Positions 45,305 through 54,475 of a DNA stretch of 64,000 nt are shown here, piece by piece; positions within the stretch are counted from its first letter, which is position 1, and the number at the start of each line of letters is the position of its first letter. The DNA lies in contig OZ241871.1 in the NCBI GenBank assembly GCA_965202955.1, forward strand, positions 310,001 through 374,000, read 5' to 3'. The notes beneath the pieces are model-generated. The model had not been told where the DNA came from. It worked only from the letters and a program-made list of their open reading frames with translations, and did no database searches. The position numbers and the translations under genes were made by a program. This DNA comes from Bin5 sp034422415. GTDB taxonomy: Bacteria; Chloroflexota; Anaerolineae; Caldilineales; Caldilineaceae.

Positions 45305-46075
45305 CTACGTCAGGCCCAACTCAACCCACTTGGCCGACATCCGGCGGATGCGAGGATTCTCGCTGTATAGGAATTCATCGGTGAAGACGCGCTGCGGCTG
45401 GCTGAACTGATAGCCCTCGATCGCCTCGAGCACGACGCCGTGATTCCATTTCAGCATCTCCGTGTCGGCGTCGGTCTTCGGTTGCGGGACGAAGTTTACT
45501 GCCATATGACGGCGGCCGCGCCCGCCCCCGAAGGAGGCATGCCAGACGTTCATGTCCATGAAGCAGACGTCGCCGGGCCGCGATTCGAAGGGAAAGCAGG
45601 GGATCTCGTCGCCGGAGAGCGCGAACTGATCCATCGGCTTCAGCGCCTCATGCAGCGGCAGCTGATGCGAGCCGGGAATCAGGCGCAGGCACCCCGTCGC
45701 CGCGGTCAGGTTGTCCAGGTAGAGTGAGACCTTCATCGGCCGGTAGTCCAGCCGCGTGCCGTCCGGATGCCACTGGGTATCCTCCACGTAGAGCTGCCCT
45801 TCGGAACAGAGCCAGAGGAAGCCGTCGCCCAGCAGCGTCGCCACCGTGCCATAGATACGGTCGTCGGCCACCATATCGGTCAGCAGCGGGCTCAGCTCGG
45901 CGATGCCGTAGAGGGACTGGCGCTTCTCGCCGCCGAAGGGCTGCCCCTGCCGGTCCGACGTCATCAAGCGGTCGAATTCGCGAACAATGGCATCCGTCTC
46001 CTGCCGGTCGAACGCTTGCCGCAGCACCAGATAGCCAAAGGCGCGGAAAAAGGCGATCTGTTCATCGGTAATCAT
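45305..46075 (-). CDS. Phytanoyl-CoA dioxygenase (PhyH)-family protein
   Basis: 256 residues, Fe(II)/2-oxoglutarate-dependent oxygenase fold. The HxD iron motif is in QWHPDGTRLDY, the distal His in MNVWHASFGG, and the 2-oxoglutarate-binding Arg likely in RGRRHMAVNF. LRLIPGSHQLPLHE is the common 'vpGSH' motif. It probably hydroxylates an imported small molecule, and dioxygen is thus needed for this pathway. ATG 46075 follows GGGGGT. It lies between an isomerase and the dehydrogenases. Confidence 0.88.
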   Translation of the reverse strand: MITDEQIAFFRAFGYLVLRQAFDRQETDAIVREFDRLMTSDRQGQPFGGEKRQSLYGIAELSPLLTDMVADDRIYGTVATLLGDGFLWLCSEGQLYVEDTQWHPDGTRLDYRPMKVSLYLDNLTAATGCLRLIPGSHQLPLHEALKPMDQFALSGDEIPCFPFESRPGDVCFMDMNVWHASFGGGRGRRHMAVNFVPQPKTDADTEMLKWNHGVVLEAIEGYQFSQPQRVFTDEFLYSENPRIRRMSAKWVELGLT

Positions 46076-46114
46076 TGCAGACCCCCGTCGGTCGAATTGT
46101 AGAGTCGTTTCACT

Positions 46115-46996
46115 TCACGTTTCCGCCAGAAGCCGGCGCAGCGTGGCGACATTGCGCGGCAGGGCCGTGCCCGGGTCCTCCAGGCCCTGGTATTCGATCA
46201 TCATGTAGCCATCATAACCCAGCTGCTCCAGTTCTGCCAGTATCGGCGGCAGATCGACAGCGCCGCCGTCGATATCCGTCCCTGTGTAGCGCTGGCCGTT
46301 ATCCGCCTCGAAGAAGCGGACCCCCGGCTCGTCGGGCTGCAGCGGGAGGCTGTTCTTGATATGCACGTGCGCGATGTGCGGCGCCATCACCCGCAGCGTC
46401 TCCAGCGGGTCCTCGCCGACGCACAGCGAGGCGCAGCTGTCGTAGATCAGCCGGAAGCCGGGCGAATCGACCTGCGCGCAGATGTCGCGGCAGTCGGCCG
46501 CGCGGCCCATCAGAGGACGGCTGGGCGGGTAGTCGACGTTTTCTGCGATCAGCGTGACACCGACACTGTGCGCCCGTTCGGCGCAGACGCGCAGCCCCTC
46601 CACCATCCAGGCCCGCTGCCGCTCCATTGGCCAGTCCTCTTTGCCCACGCCGGGGACGATCATGCCCAGCGCCGCACCCATCTCGGCGAACCGGTCGATG
46701 TGCGCGTACGCCTCATCGACCGCGGCCGCGCGTGTCTCCGGCGGCAGCGCCAAATCAACGAAAAAGATGTAGGAGATGAGCGGCAGACCGGCGTCCTCGG
46801 CCACCCTTCTGACGTAGGCTGGCGAGCAGTCGTCCCAGTACTGGCCCATCAGCTCGAGGCCGTCGACGTCGAGTGTTCCGCACAGCGCGATCGCCTCCTC
46901 GCGGCTGTAGCGGCCGGCATGCTCCCGGGGTTGCGTAATGCCCTCGATGATGTGCCAGTCTGCATTGAATTCGGTCATCGTGATACGGCACTGCAT
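46115..46996 (-). CDS. Sugar phosphate isomerase/epimerase (TIM barrel)
   Basis: 293 residues. Ligand pattern: Glu in TLIAENVDYP, Asp in RLIYDSCASL, His in AHVHIKN and Glu in YMMIEYQG. LDVDGLELMGQYWDD is the typical beta-2 region. ATG 46996 has GGGAG upstream. A gap of about 590 bases separates it from the SDR gene, so this may be the first gene of its own transcript of five genes. Confidence 0.87.
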   Translation of the reverse strand: MQCRITMTEFNADWHIIEGITQPREHAGRYSREEAIALCGTLDVDGLELMGQYWDDCSPAYVRRVAEDAGLPLISYIFFVDLALPPETRAAAVDEAYAHIDRFAEMGAALGMIVPGVGKEDWPMERQRAWMVEGLRVCAERAHSVGVTLIAENVDYPPSRPLMGRAADCRDICAQVDSPGFRLIYDSCASLCVGEDPLETLRVMAPHIAHVHIKNSLPLQPDEPGVRFFEADNGQRYTGTDIDGGAVDLPPILAELEQLGYDGYMMIEYQGLEDPGTALPRNVATLRRLLAET

Positions 46997-47585
46997 CGTT
47001 CACTCCCTTTTCCTTCCGATGGAGCCTGCTCTACCATAATAGTGAAGTTAGGATACAATCGACACCCGGCAGCAGGCATCCGAAAGTCCCGCATTACCTG
47101 TAGAAGGATCAGCACGGGACCGACATTGTGTCTACCTGTGAAAATCCTGGCTGTCGTCATCTATGTACAGTTTATCGCCGCGCAGTCCTGCGATCGATTC
47201 ACAGGGGGGCGGGCGGCGCAATCTGGTGGTTTTTCAATCCCCGGATGGTTTAGGGCCCGCTCGTTACGATCTTCAGCTCCTGGCAGTGCAAACGCAATGT
47301 CGACAGTTTCGGCGGAGAGGGCCTGCCCAGGGAATACCTGGAGGCGAATGTCTCGTTCCAGCTCGGCATTGCGTTCATGGCCGGGTTGCTGTCGAACTAG
47401 ATTGACTCTGAAGTACCCGACCCGGAGAACACGATGGGACTGCTGTGGACCGCGATTGACCCGACCCAGCCGCTGCTCATTCTCACTGCCGGCTCACCCC
47501 GGATGCGGAGCGGCGAATGAACTGCTTTCGCGGCTAACGGGGCGGCCCGCGCGCCCCGGAATTCGCTTACAAGACTCCCTTACGC
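46997..47585. other. 590-base gap, possible gene remnant, no intact gene
   Basis: A plus-strand stretch at about 47310-47520 stays open apart from one TAG and has protein-like composition (FQLGIAFMAGLL, MGLLWTAIDPTQP), so may be a decayed gene end; family unknown. On the minus strand a TATTAT (47036-47041) could serve as -10 for the 46996 gene, but no convincing -35 is seen at 16-18 bases. Confidence 0.3.
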
Positions 47586-48386
47586 TCAGTCGCGCTCCCG
47601 GTCTTGCGAGAAATCAAAGTCGGACATGTCCGGCGTGAATCCGCGCAGCGTCCATCCGCCGTCCACGTAGATGATCTGGCCGGTGATCAGCGCGGCGTCT
47701 TCGCTCGCCAGAAAGACGCACAGGCCGACGTAGTCCTCGACGTAGGCGAGGCGGCCCGCCGGCGTGATCGCGTTCCACTTTTGGTCGAAGTCGGGGTCGT
47801 AGCCGCGGTTGCGTTCGGTGCTGGTGGCCGTCGGCGCGATCGCGTTCACACGCACCTCCGGCGCCAGTTCGAGCGCCAGCTGACGGGTGAGCGCCTCCAG
47901 CCCGCCCTTGGCCATCGTGTAGCTGGAATGCGCCGGGATCATCAGTTTGGCCGCAATCGAGCTGATGTTGATGATCGAGCCGCTGCCCTGTTCCTGCATC
48001 CTGCGCGCGGCAGCAACCGAGCCGAAGAAAGGGCCGCGCAGATTGGTATCGACCACGTCGTCGAAGTCCTCTTCGGTGATCTCGAAGACGTGTCCAAAAC
48101 GGGTGCGGGCCGCGTTGTTCACCAGCACATCCAGCCTGCCGAAGCGGGCGCAGACGGCGTCGACCAGCCCCTCAAACTCGGCCTTCAGGCCGATATCGGC
48201 CTGAAACGCGACCGCCTCGCCTCCGGCGTCGCCGATGCGCGCGCAGGTGCTCTGCGCGCCTTCGGCATCGGTCTTGTAGTTGACCGCGACCTGAGCCCCT
48301 GCACCCGCCAGCCCGATCGCCAGCCCCTGTCCGATTCCTTTGCTAGCGCCCGTTACCAGCGCAACCTTCCCAGACAGTTTACCCAT
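47586..48386 (-). CDS. SDR-family NAD(P)-dependent oxidoreductase
   Basis: 266 residues. TGASKGIGQG cofactor motif (about residues 12-21), NNAA motif, catalytic Ser in INISSIAAK, Tyr/Lys in SSYTMAKGG, and the terminal IIYVDGGWTLRG. Expected to oxidise a sugar or sugar alcohol hydroxyl. The end is slightly extended and acidic (DMSDFDFSQDRERD). GGGGAG precedes ATG 48386. It follows an isomerase gene by about 100 bases. Confidence 0.9.
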   Translation of the reverse strand: MGKLSGKVALVTGASKGIGQGLAIGLAGAGAQVAVNYKTDAEGAQSTCARIGDAGGEAVAFQADIGLKAEFEGLVDAVCARFGRLDVLVNNAARTRFGHVFEITEEDFDDVVDTNLRGPFFGSVAAARRMQEQGSGSIINISSIAAKLMIPAHSSYTMAKGGLEALTRQLALELAPEVRVNAIAPTATSTERNRGYDPDFDQKWNAITPAGRLAYVEDYVGLCVFLASEDAALITGQIIYVDGGWTLRGFTPDMSDFDFSQDRERD

Positions 48387-48490
48387 TATTCCAGCTCCCC
48401 AATTGCCGAGGCTTCCCCGCCGATCGTATCGTTATCCACTCCCTGCTGTCCACTGCAGTTCAGCCGTTCCCCACTGTTCACTATCCACTG

Positions 48491-49348
48491 CTACACCGTC
48501 GCGCCCACCTCGGCAGCGACGCCGCGAATAAAGTCAGACACCTCCTTATACTCCGGTTCGGTCGCCAGGTGCTCGATGATCAGCGGCATATCCGGAGACA
48601 GTTGCTCGATGCGCGTGATGTAGGTGCGGTAGTCGAGCACGCCCCGGCCGGGCAGCACCTCTTCGATGGCGACCGTGCGCGCGTCCAGGGCAAAGCGGAC
48701 ATCCTTGGCATGACAGGAACGGATCCAAGGGCCGAGGAGATCGAAGCAGCGGTCGATCATCGCCGATGTCGCGTAATAGATGCGCGGCTCGCGCACGGCG
48801 TTGGCCGGGTCGAGATGGACGGCCAGCCCGGGGTGGTCGATCGTCTCGAGCAGCGTCAGGTAGATTTCGGGGCTGTCGAGCAGAGTCCAGGGCGACATCT
48901 CCAGCGTCAGCTTGGTGCGCTGCGGATTGACCTCGTTCAGCACCTGCCGCACCCACTCCACGACGGCGTCGAACCCCTCCTGGCTGAAATTGAGCGGATG
49001 ATGCCCGACATGCGAGTCCCAGTTGTCACTGCCGTCGTAGGAGCCGACGATCGTGGCGCAGCAGACCGCCTCCAGCTCGTCGGCGAGGGCGAGCGTCTGT
49101 GCGATGGTTTCGCGGTTCGCGCGCCGCTTGGCCTCGTTCGGGTGGAGCGCGTTGACCCAGGCGGCCACCTCCCCGATCACGATATCGGCTTGACCGAAGG
49201 CGCGCTTGATGTCGCGAATCCGCGCGCGATCGCCGAAGGCCACCTCGGGGCAGGGCGCGGCGCGATAGCCCTGCCGGCGGCACTCCGCCACGTGCGCGTC
49301 GGGGTCCTCGGTCCCCAGGTAGTCTCCAATCGTTGCCCCAAGCCTCAT
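48491..49348 (-). CDS. Sugar phosphate isomerase/epimerase (TIM barrel)
   Basis: 285 residues. Metal ligands probably Glu in KLTLEMSPW, Asp in LAVHLDPANAV, His in RSCHAKDVRF and Glu in LIIEHLA. The YDGSDNWDSHVGHHPLNFS segment recurs in related Chloroflexota-type isomerases. ATG 49348 has TTGGAG upstream. It is the first enzyme gene after the importer, 76 bases behind the MalG-like gene. Confidence 0.88.
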   Translation of the reverse strand: MRLGATIGDYLGTEDPDAHVAECRRQGYRAAPCPEVAFGDRARIRDIKRAFGQADIVIGEVAAWVNALHPNEAKRRANRETIAQTLALADELEAVCCATIVGSYDGSDNWDSHVGHHPLNFSQEGFDAVVEWVRQVLNEVNPQRTKLTLEMSPWTLLDSPEIYLTLLETIDHPGLAVHLDPANAVREPRIYYATSAMIDRCFDLLGPWIRSCHAKDVRFALDARTVAIEEVLPGRGVLDYRTYITRIEQLSPDMPLIIEHLATEPEYKEVSDFIRGVAAEVGATV

Positions 49349-49424
49349 TCCAAAGCTCCAATTCGTGTAGCCTGATTGCTGTTCCTCATGCCGTTGGGCG
49401 GCCCAGGCTATGCTCGAAGACGGA

Positions 49425-50309
49425 TTAACCCTTGATGCCGGTCATGACAACGCCCTGGATGAAGTAGCGCTGAGCAAAGAAGAATACCAGCATTGGCGGC
49501 AATGTCAACAGAACCGAAACCGCCATGATGTGATTCCAAGAGGCCGGTTTGGCGCCGGCCTGCAGGCGCAGCGCCTCCCACGTGCGGATGGCGATGGCCA
49601 GGGTCTGCTTCTTCGGCTCGTTGAGGTAGATGAGGGGCGCCAGGAAGTCGTTCCAGTGCGCCATAAAGGTGAAGATCGCGACCGCGCCCAGTACCGGATA
49701 GGAGAGCGGCAGCAGGATGCGCCAGTAGATGCCGAGCCATCCGCTGCCGTCGATGCGCGCGGCGTCGTCATACTCCTTGGGGATGGTGCGGAAGAACTGG
49801 CGCATCAGGAAGATGTAAAAGGGGGCCTGGCCGAGCAGAAACGGCACGATCAGCGGCTTGCTTGAGTTCAGCCAGTTCAACTCCCTGAAGAGAAGGTACT
49901 GCGGGATCAGGTAGACATGATACGGGATCATCAGCGTGGCCAGCACCATCACAAAGAGGGCGTCGCGCAGCGGGAAACGAATGCGGGCGAAGGCGTATGC
50001 GGTCAAACTGCAGGTGAACAGATGGCCGACCATGGTTCCAGTGACGATAACCATGGTGTTCCAGGAAGAACGCCAGAACGGAAAGGTCTGCATGACCTCG
50101 GCATAGTTGATGAAACGTACCGGCCGCGGTATCCACTGCGGCGGATAGGCAAGCACCTGGCTTTCCGGCTTAAGCGAGCTGGAGACGAGCCACAGCAGCG
50201 GCGAGACGAAGAGAATGCCCAGGCCGATCAGGGCAAAGTAGAGCGCGACCCGGCCCGTGTACCGCCCCAATAGCAGCTCCGTATCCGACCTTTGAATCGA
50301 TTGACTCAT
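49425..50309 (-). CDS. Carbohydrate ABC transporter permease, MalG/CUT1 type
   Basis: 294 residues, six hydrophobic segments (first ALYFALIGLGILFVSPLLW). The EAA loop reads EYDDAARIDGSGWLGIYWRI; ending IQGVVMTGIKG. ATG 50309 was chosen from the position relative to the first membrane segment; the ribosome binding site is weak (AGAGCG). About 195 bases separate it from the MalF-like gene. Confidence 0.9.
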   Translation of the reverse strand: MSQSIQRSDTELLLGRYTGRVALYFALIGLGILFVSPLLWLVSSSLKPESQVLAYPPQWIPRPVRFINYAEVMQTFPFWRSSWNTMVIVTGTMVGHLFTCSLTAYAFARIRFPLRDALFVMVLATLMIPYHVYLIPQYLLFRELNWLNSSKPLIVPFLLGQAPFYIFLMRQFFRTIPKEYDDAARIDGSGWLGIYWRILLPLSYPVLGAVAIFTFMAHWNDFLAPLIYLNEPKKQTLAIAIRTWEALRLQAGAKPASWNHIMAVSVLLTLPPMLVFFFAQRYFIQGVVMTGIKG

Positions 50310-50504
50310 CTGACTGTCGCTCTTTTTCCCATTCCTGCGGCGTACCGGCCATTCGCAGAACTGGATATTTCCCACCGCCCGGATCCGGACGGGACACCGC
50401 CTACGCGATAGTCGAAGGCGGAGGATGTAGATGCTGTCATGCAGAAGAATGGGCCGCGGTCAGCGGAGTCCAAACACGGGCCGCGCTCCCCTGGTTGTTG
50501 CAAC

Positions 50505-51419
50505 TCAGACTTCATAGTGGACCAGCCGACCCGAAACTCTCAGGCTGAGATAGGTGAGGCCGAAGATGATGGCGAACAGCACCCAGGCCAGCGCGCTGGC
50601 GTATCCCATCTGCAGGTAGCTCCAGCCGTGGCGGTAGAGATAGAGCACATACATGAGGGTGGCGTTGACCGGGCCGCCGCTGGTGATGATGAAAACGCTG
50701 GTGAATACCTGAAACGAGCCGATAATGCCGATCATAAACATGAAGAGCAGGGCAGGAGACGTCATCGGGACGGTTACGGCCCACAGCCGTTGCCAGGCGT
50801 TGGCGCCGTCGATCTTGGCGGCGTCGTAGAGCGCGGTGGGCACACCCTGCAGCGCGGCCAGGTAGACGATCATGCCCCCGCCGCTCACCCACAGGTTCAT
50901 GATGATGAAGGTGCGCAACGCCCAGTCAGGGCTGCCGAACCAGTTCGGCCCGGAAATTCTGACCATCTTCAGCAGCAGGTTGACCAGCCCGGTATCGGCG
51001 TTGAAGAGGTAGGAGAAGAGGTAGGCCGAGGCCACGATCGGCACGACCGCCGGCACGTAGTAGACCGTGCGCCAGGCTGACAGGCCCTTCACCTTCTGAT
51101 TGAGCATCAGCGCCAGCGCGTAGCCGAGGATTACCTGCAGCGGCACCGACACCAGGCTGTAAACGGCGGTGTTCTCCAGCGACTTCCACATCAGCGGGTC
51201 TTCGACCAGAGCCTTGTAGTTGTCCAGCCCCACCGGGACCGGCGGCTGCAGGATATTGTACTGTGTGAAGGAGAGCCACAGCGAGTAGGCGAGCGGCCCG
51301 GCGACAAAGATGAGGAAGCCGGCCAGGTAAGGAATGAGCGCGGCGTAGCCGAACAGCATTTCGTCGCGTAGCAGCTTACTCCGCCACGAGTCCCGCCACT
51401 GGCGGTGAAAAGTCAACAA
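50505..51419 (-). CDS. Sugar ABC transporter permease, MalF/UgpA type (TTG start)
   Basis: 304 residues, six hydrophobic segments (first ALIPYLAGFLIFVAGPLAYS). EAA loop: ALYDAAKIDGANAWQRLWAV. No ATG precedes the first membrane segment at a suitable place; TTG 51419 with AAAGGA upstream is the best start. It lies 84 bases after the receptor gene. Confidence 0.9.
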   Translation of the reverse strand: MLTFHRQWRDSWRSKLLRDEMLFGYAALIPYLAGFLIFVAGPLAYSLWLSFTQYNILQPPVPVGLDNYKALVEDPLMWKSLENTAVYSLVSVPLQVILGYALALMLNQKVKGLSAWRTVYYVPAVVPIVASAYLFSYLFNADTGLVNLLLKMVRISGPNWFGSPDWALRTFIIMNLWVSGGGMIVYLAALQGVPTALYDAAKIDGANAWQRLWAVTVPMTSPALLFMFMIGIIGSFQVFTSVFIITSGGPVNATLMYVLYLYRHGWSYLQMGYASALAWVLFAIIFGLTYLSLRVSGRLVHYEV

Positions 51420-51503
51420 CGTGGTTTCCTTTGGTGGGTGAAGCGCGACTCGTGGATAACGGCGGGCAGACAGTCGCCATTATCCACGAGTCACCGGCCA
51501 CGA

Positions 51504-52898
51504 TCAGGACTTGGCCAGCTGCGCGTCGATCAGCGCCTTGGCGTCGTCCATGGCCTGTTGAGCGGTCTTTTCGCCGACAAGCACGGCCTCGATCTCCGTT
51601 TTCACCGTATTGTCGACGAAACCGGCGTGGCGGCCGCGCGTGCCCGGGGCAAGCTCGAAGCCCTCGGTGGAGCGCATGTCCTCAGAGAACGCGGCGTAGC
51701 GCGAGAGATAGACCTTCATTGCCTCGACGATGTGGGGATCGTCCTCGACCAGGCTCAGATGCGCGCCCGAATTGTAGGCCGGCAGGTTCAGCCATGTCAG
51801 GTAGAGTTTCTGGGTGAAATCCCAGTCGGTGGTGAAGGTGATGGCGATGTCCGCGGCCAGGTCGGCGTGATCGGACGCAGGGTTGGCGGTCACCATGTCG
51901 GCCATGATCAGGTTCCTGCGCGCCTTGAAGCTGGGCAGCTGCGGCAGATGGAACATGCGCCAGTTGAATCCGGTGGCCTCGGGCGATTGGAAGCAGTTGT
52001 AGCAGAGCCAGGAGTACTGAACAACGCCCTTCTGCGCCCGCCAGACCCCCTCCTTGAAGGCCTGCGCCGCGCCCAGGTCCGGCGCGACCTCGTACTTGAT
52101 CACCCAGTCGGTGTAGGCCGCGACCGCTTCCACGACCTCCGGTGAGTTGAGCAGGCACTCGGTCTCGTCGAACTCATACGAGTCGAAGAAATCGCCGCCG
52201 TTTTCGAACAGGCTTTGTTGATTGACCGAGCCCCAGGTGCCGGCACTGCCGTAGATTTCGATCTCGCCGGTGGCAGAGCGCTTGGTGCAGGCTTCGAAGT
52301 TTTCGGTCAGTTTCTCGTAGCTGAAGTTGTCGAACGCCTCCGTGCCCCAGAAGGGCCACTCGTGAGGAACGTCGAAGCCTTCGGCCTCGATCAGGTCGAG
52401 GTTGACGGCGAAGCCAAGCGGGAAGTTGAGGAACATCGGCAGCCCGAAGATGTCGCCCTTGAAGGCGAGGCTGTTCAGGTCGAGCGCCCACAGTGCCGGG
52501 TCGATGTCATTGCGCTCCATCGCCGGCGCCAGCGGCTGCAGCAGGCCCGCGGTGTAGAACGGTCCCACCTTGAGGATCGAGGTCATCATCACGTCGGGCG
52601 CGACGCCGCCGGCGAACTGTGTCAGCAGCTTGTCGAAATACTCGCCCCAGGTCGCCGATTCCTCGGTGATGCTGACGTTGTGCTTCTCTTCAATCAGGGG
52701 GATGCTGGGCGTGATCAGCTCGCCCCACCAGTGGCTCAGCCGCAGCTCGACAGTCTCATCCATCGGCTCCTCGGCCATCTCGCCTCCGGTAGCCGCGTCG
52801 CCCGCCGGCACTGCGCAGGCGGCCAGTGCGGCCCCCGCCGCGCCCACCGCCGAAAGCTGCAAAAACCGGCGCCTGCTCAAAGTCCTCTTCTCTTCCAT
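51504..52898 (-). CDS. Tat-exported family 1 ABC sugar-binding lipoprotein
   Basis: 464 residues. Twin-arginine signal LSRRRFLQL (Arg9-Arg10-Arg11) with lipobox LAACA, Cys28. Mature part begins VELRLSHWWGELITPS. ATG 52898 has AAGGAGAAG upstream. First gene of the minus-strand unit driven by the promoter at 53094-53122; permeases and isomerases follow. Confidence 0.93.
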   Translation of the reverse strand: MEEKRTLSRRRFLQLSAVGAAGAALAACAVPAGDAATGGEMAEEPMDETVELRLSHWWGELITPSIPLIEEKHNVSITEESATWGEYFDKLLTQFAGGVAPDVMMTSILKVGPFYTAGLLQPLAPAMERNDIDPALWALDLNSLAFKGDIFGLPMFLNFPLGFAVNLDLIEAEGFDVPHEWPFWGTEAFDNFSYEKLTENFEACTKRSATGEIEIYGSAGTWGSVNQQSLFENGGDFFDSYEFDETECLLNSPEVVEAVAAYTDWVIKYEVAPDLGAAQAFKEGVWRAQKGVVQYSWLCYNCFQSPEATGFNWRMFHLPQLPSFKARRNLIMADMVTANPASDHADLAADIAITFTTDWDFTQKLYLTWLNLPAYNSGAHLSLVEDDPHIVEAMKVYLSRYAAFSEDMRSTEGFELAPGTRGRHAGFVDNTVKTEIEAVLVGEKTAQQAMDDAKALIDAQLAKS

Positions 52899-53242
52899 GA
52901 TCGCTTCTCCTTACGCACCTGAGGTGCTGGGAACAGAACGGAAACTTGACCTCACAAGCTGAAACGGTTGTCTACCACTATAGATCATGCGGCTACTGTG
53001 AACCGGGCAAGCAGCCGAAATCGGAATGAAACATAGTTGGGCGGGCGCCATCGCCGTGCTCGCATTTGTCCTCTCCGAAAATGGGCTAATCCGATTATAT
53101 GGCGATTGTTTGCCTTCGTCAAAGTCATTTTTTCGGGCCGTTCTGCGCCTGTTGACCAACCAGTCTACGCGGTGCTAGCATGATGCCGTAGCGGTTGCCG
53201 ATGCCGAGCCCGTAGTGCGTCCGTGCAAAGGGAGGTTTCCCA
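52899..53242. other. Divergent control region
   Basis: 344 bases between the receptor gene (minus) and the 53243 dioxygenase gene (plus). It holds a clear minus-strand promoter (53094-53122). A plus-strand promoter was not recognised. No small gene. Confidence 0.6.
53094..53122 (-). promoter_or_regulatory. Near-consensus sigma-70-type promoter for the 52898 operon
   Basis: On the minus strand TTGACG (53117-53122), 17-base spacer, TATAAT (53094-53099). Leader of roughly 190 bases to the receptor start codon. Confidence 0.8.
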
Positions 53243-54475
53243 ATGTCTACAAACAGTGGAATCCGGGTTGACCCGCAGCAGATGTTGGACGACGGCTACA
53301 TCGTCGTGCGCAACGTCATCCCGCCCGCCCTCCTATCGCAACTGCGCGCCAGCTTCGAGGCGCTGGTCGAACGGCAGAAGGCGATTTGGGAAGAGGAGCG
53401 CAGGCGCGACAATCTGCCCGGCAGCGTATGGGAGACCGCGCCGCAGCCGCGGCTGTTCTTCAATAACAACGTGGACGAGGCGACCGCCGACACGGTCGCG
53501 TTCTGTCTGCACGAGAACACACTGGGCGTCAGCAGCCAGTTGATGCGCGGGCCGGAGGTCGGCCTGCACGCGCTGATGCTGATGTGCAGCCCGGTACGCG
53601 ATCACGGGCCGGCGCGCTGGCACCGCGACACCGACCCCGACACCGACGCGCCGCTGCAGGGGCTGCATTACGATATGATGGAGAACGGGCCCGGCTACGT
53701 GCAGTGGAACATCCCACTCTACGACGATGACGTGTTGTGGGTGGTTCCCGGCAGTCATCGCCGCGCAAATACCGAGGCCGAAGACCTGCAGCTGCAGAAA
53801 GACGACCGGGCGCCGCTGCCCGGCGGCATTCCCGTGAAGCTGAGGGCCGGGGACGGCGTCGTCTACACCAACTTCATCCTCCACTGGGGAAGCGACTACA
53901 GCAGCAAGCTGCGCCGCACGATTCACCTGGGCTATCAGTCGTTCGGCGGCCCGCTCTTCCGCTACTTCCACCTGTGGTGGAGCCCGGAATTCACCCGGAA
54001 TCTGCCGCCGGCATTGCGCGAGCCGTTTGAACGCTGGGCGCGCGCGATCGAGCGCGACCATGACATGATCGAGGCGATCTACCGCGCCATGCTCGACCGC
54101 GACACCAGGGGCTTTCGAGCCGGGCTGGCCGCGCTGCACCCCGGCGAGAAGGGGCGCATGGTGTGCGCCGTAATCCTGTGCAAGGAGGCCCAGATTCTGC
54201 ACGCCTTCACCCGGCCGGAGTTCGCCGACAAGACGGCGGAAGAGCAGGCGCAGCTGGTCAATCCGTCCGTCCAACACCTTTACGAGGACCTCGCCCGCCG
54301 CTTCACGCCGGCCGAATTCGAGCGGTTGTGGCTGCGGTTCGCCGTGCTCGACGCCAGACTGAAGACCGACGCCGACCAGATGGTGGCCGGCACGCAGGCG
54401 GAACCGAGCAGCTACCGCGTCTACGAGATGCCCGAAGCCTTCGACGTCGAGGCGTTCATTGCCAGCTGGGCCTGA
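53243..54475 (+). CDS. Phytanoyl-CoA dioxygenase (PhyH)-family protein, long form
   Basis: 410 residues. Iron motif HxD in ARWHRDTDPDTDAP, distal His in FILHWGSDYSS and following Arg in KLRRTIHLGYQ (2-oxoglutarate binding). The WVVPGSHRRAN stretch is the family 'vpGSH'. A C-terminal extension of about 150 residues is helical and Arg/Glu-rich, with no recognised domain. Probably an Fe(II)/2-oxoglutarate hydroxylase. GGGAGG precedes ATG 53243. Transcribed away from the importer unit at 52898, so they may share regulation and substrate. Confidence 0.88.
   Translation: MSTNSGIRVDPQQMLDDGYIVVRNVIPPALLSQLRASFEALVERQKAIWEEERRRDNLPGSVWETAPQPRLFFNNNVDEATADTVAFCLHENTLGVSSQLMRGPEVGLHALMLMCSPVRDHGPARWHRDTDPDTDAPLQGLHYDMMENGPGYVQWNIPLYDDDVLWVVPGSHRRANTEAEDLQLQKDDRAPLPGGIPVKLRAGDGVVYTNFILHWGSDYSSKLRRTIHLGYQSFGGPLFRYFHLWWSPEFTRNLPPALREPFERWARAIERDHDMIEAIYRAMLDRDTRGFRAGLAALHPGEKGRMVCAVILCKEAQILHAFTRPEFADKTAEEQAQLVNPSVQHLYEDLARRFTPAEFERLWLRFAVLDARLKTDADQMVAGTQAEPSSYRVYEMPEAFDVEAFIASWA

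Noticed and set aside
46361..47638. Plus-strand frame of 425 codons
   Set aside because: Mostly antisense to the isomerase 46115-46996; the rest extends through the gap without a recognisable domain or ribosome binding site.
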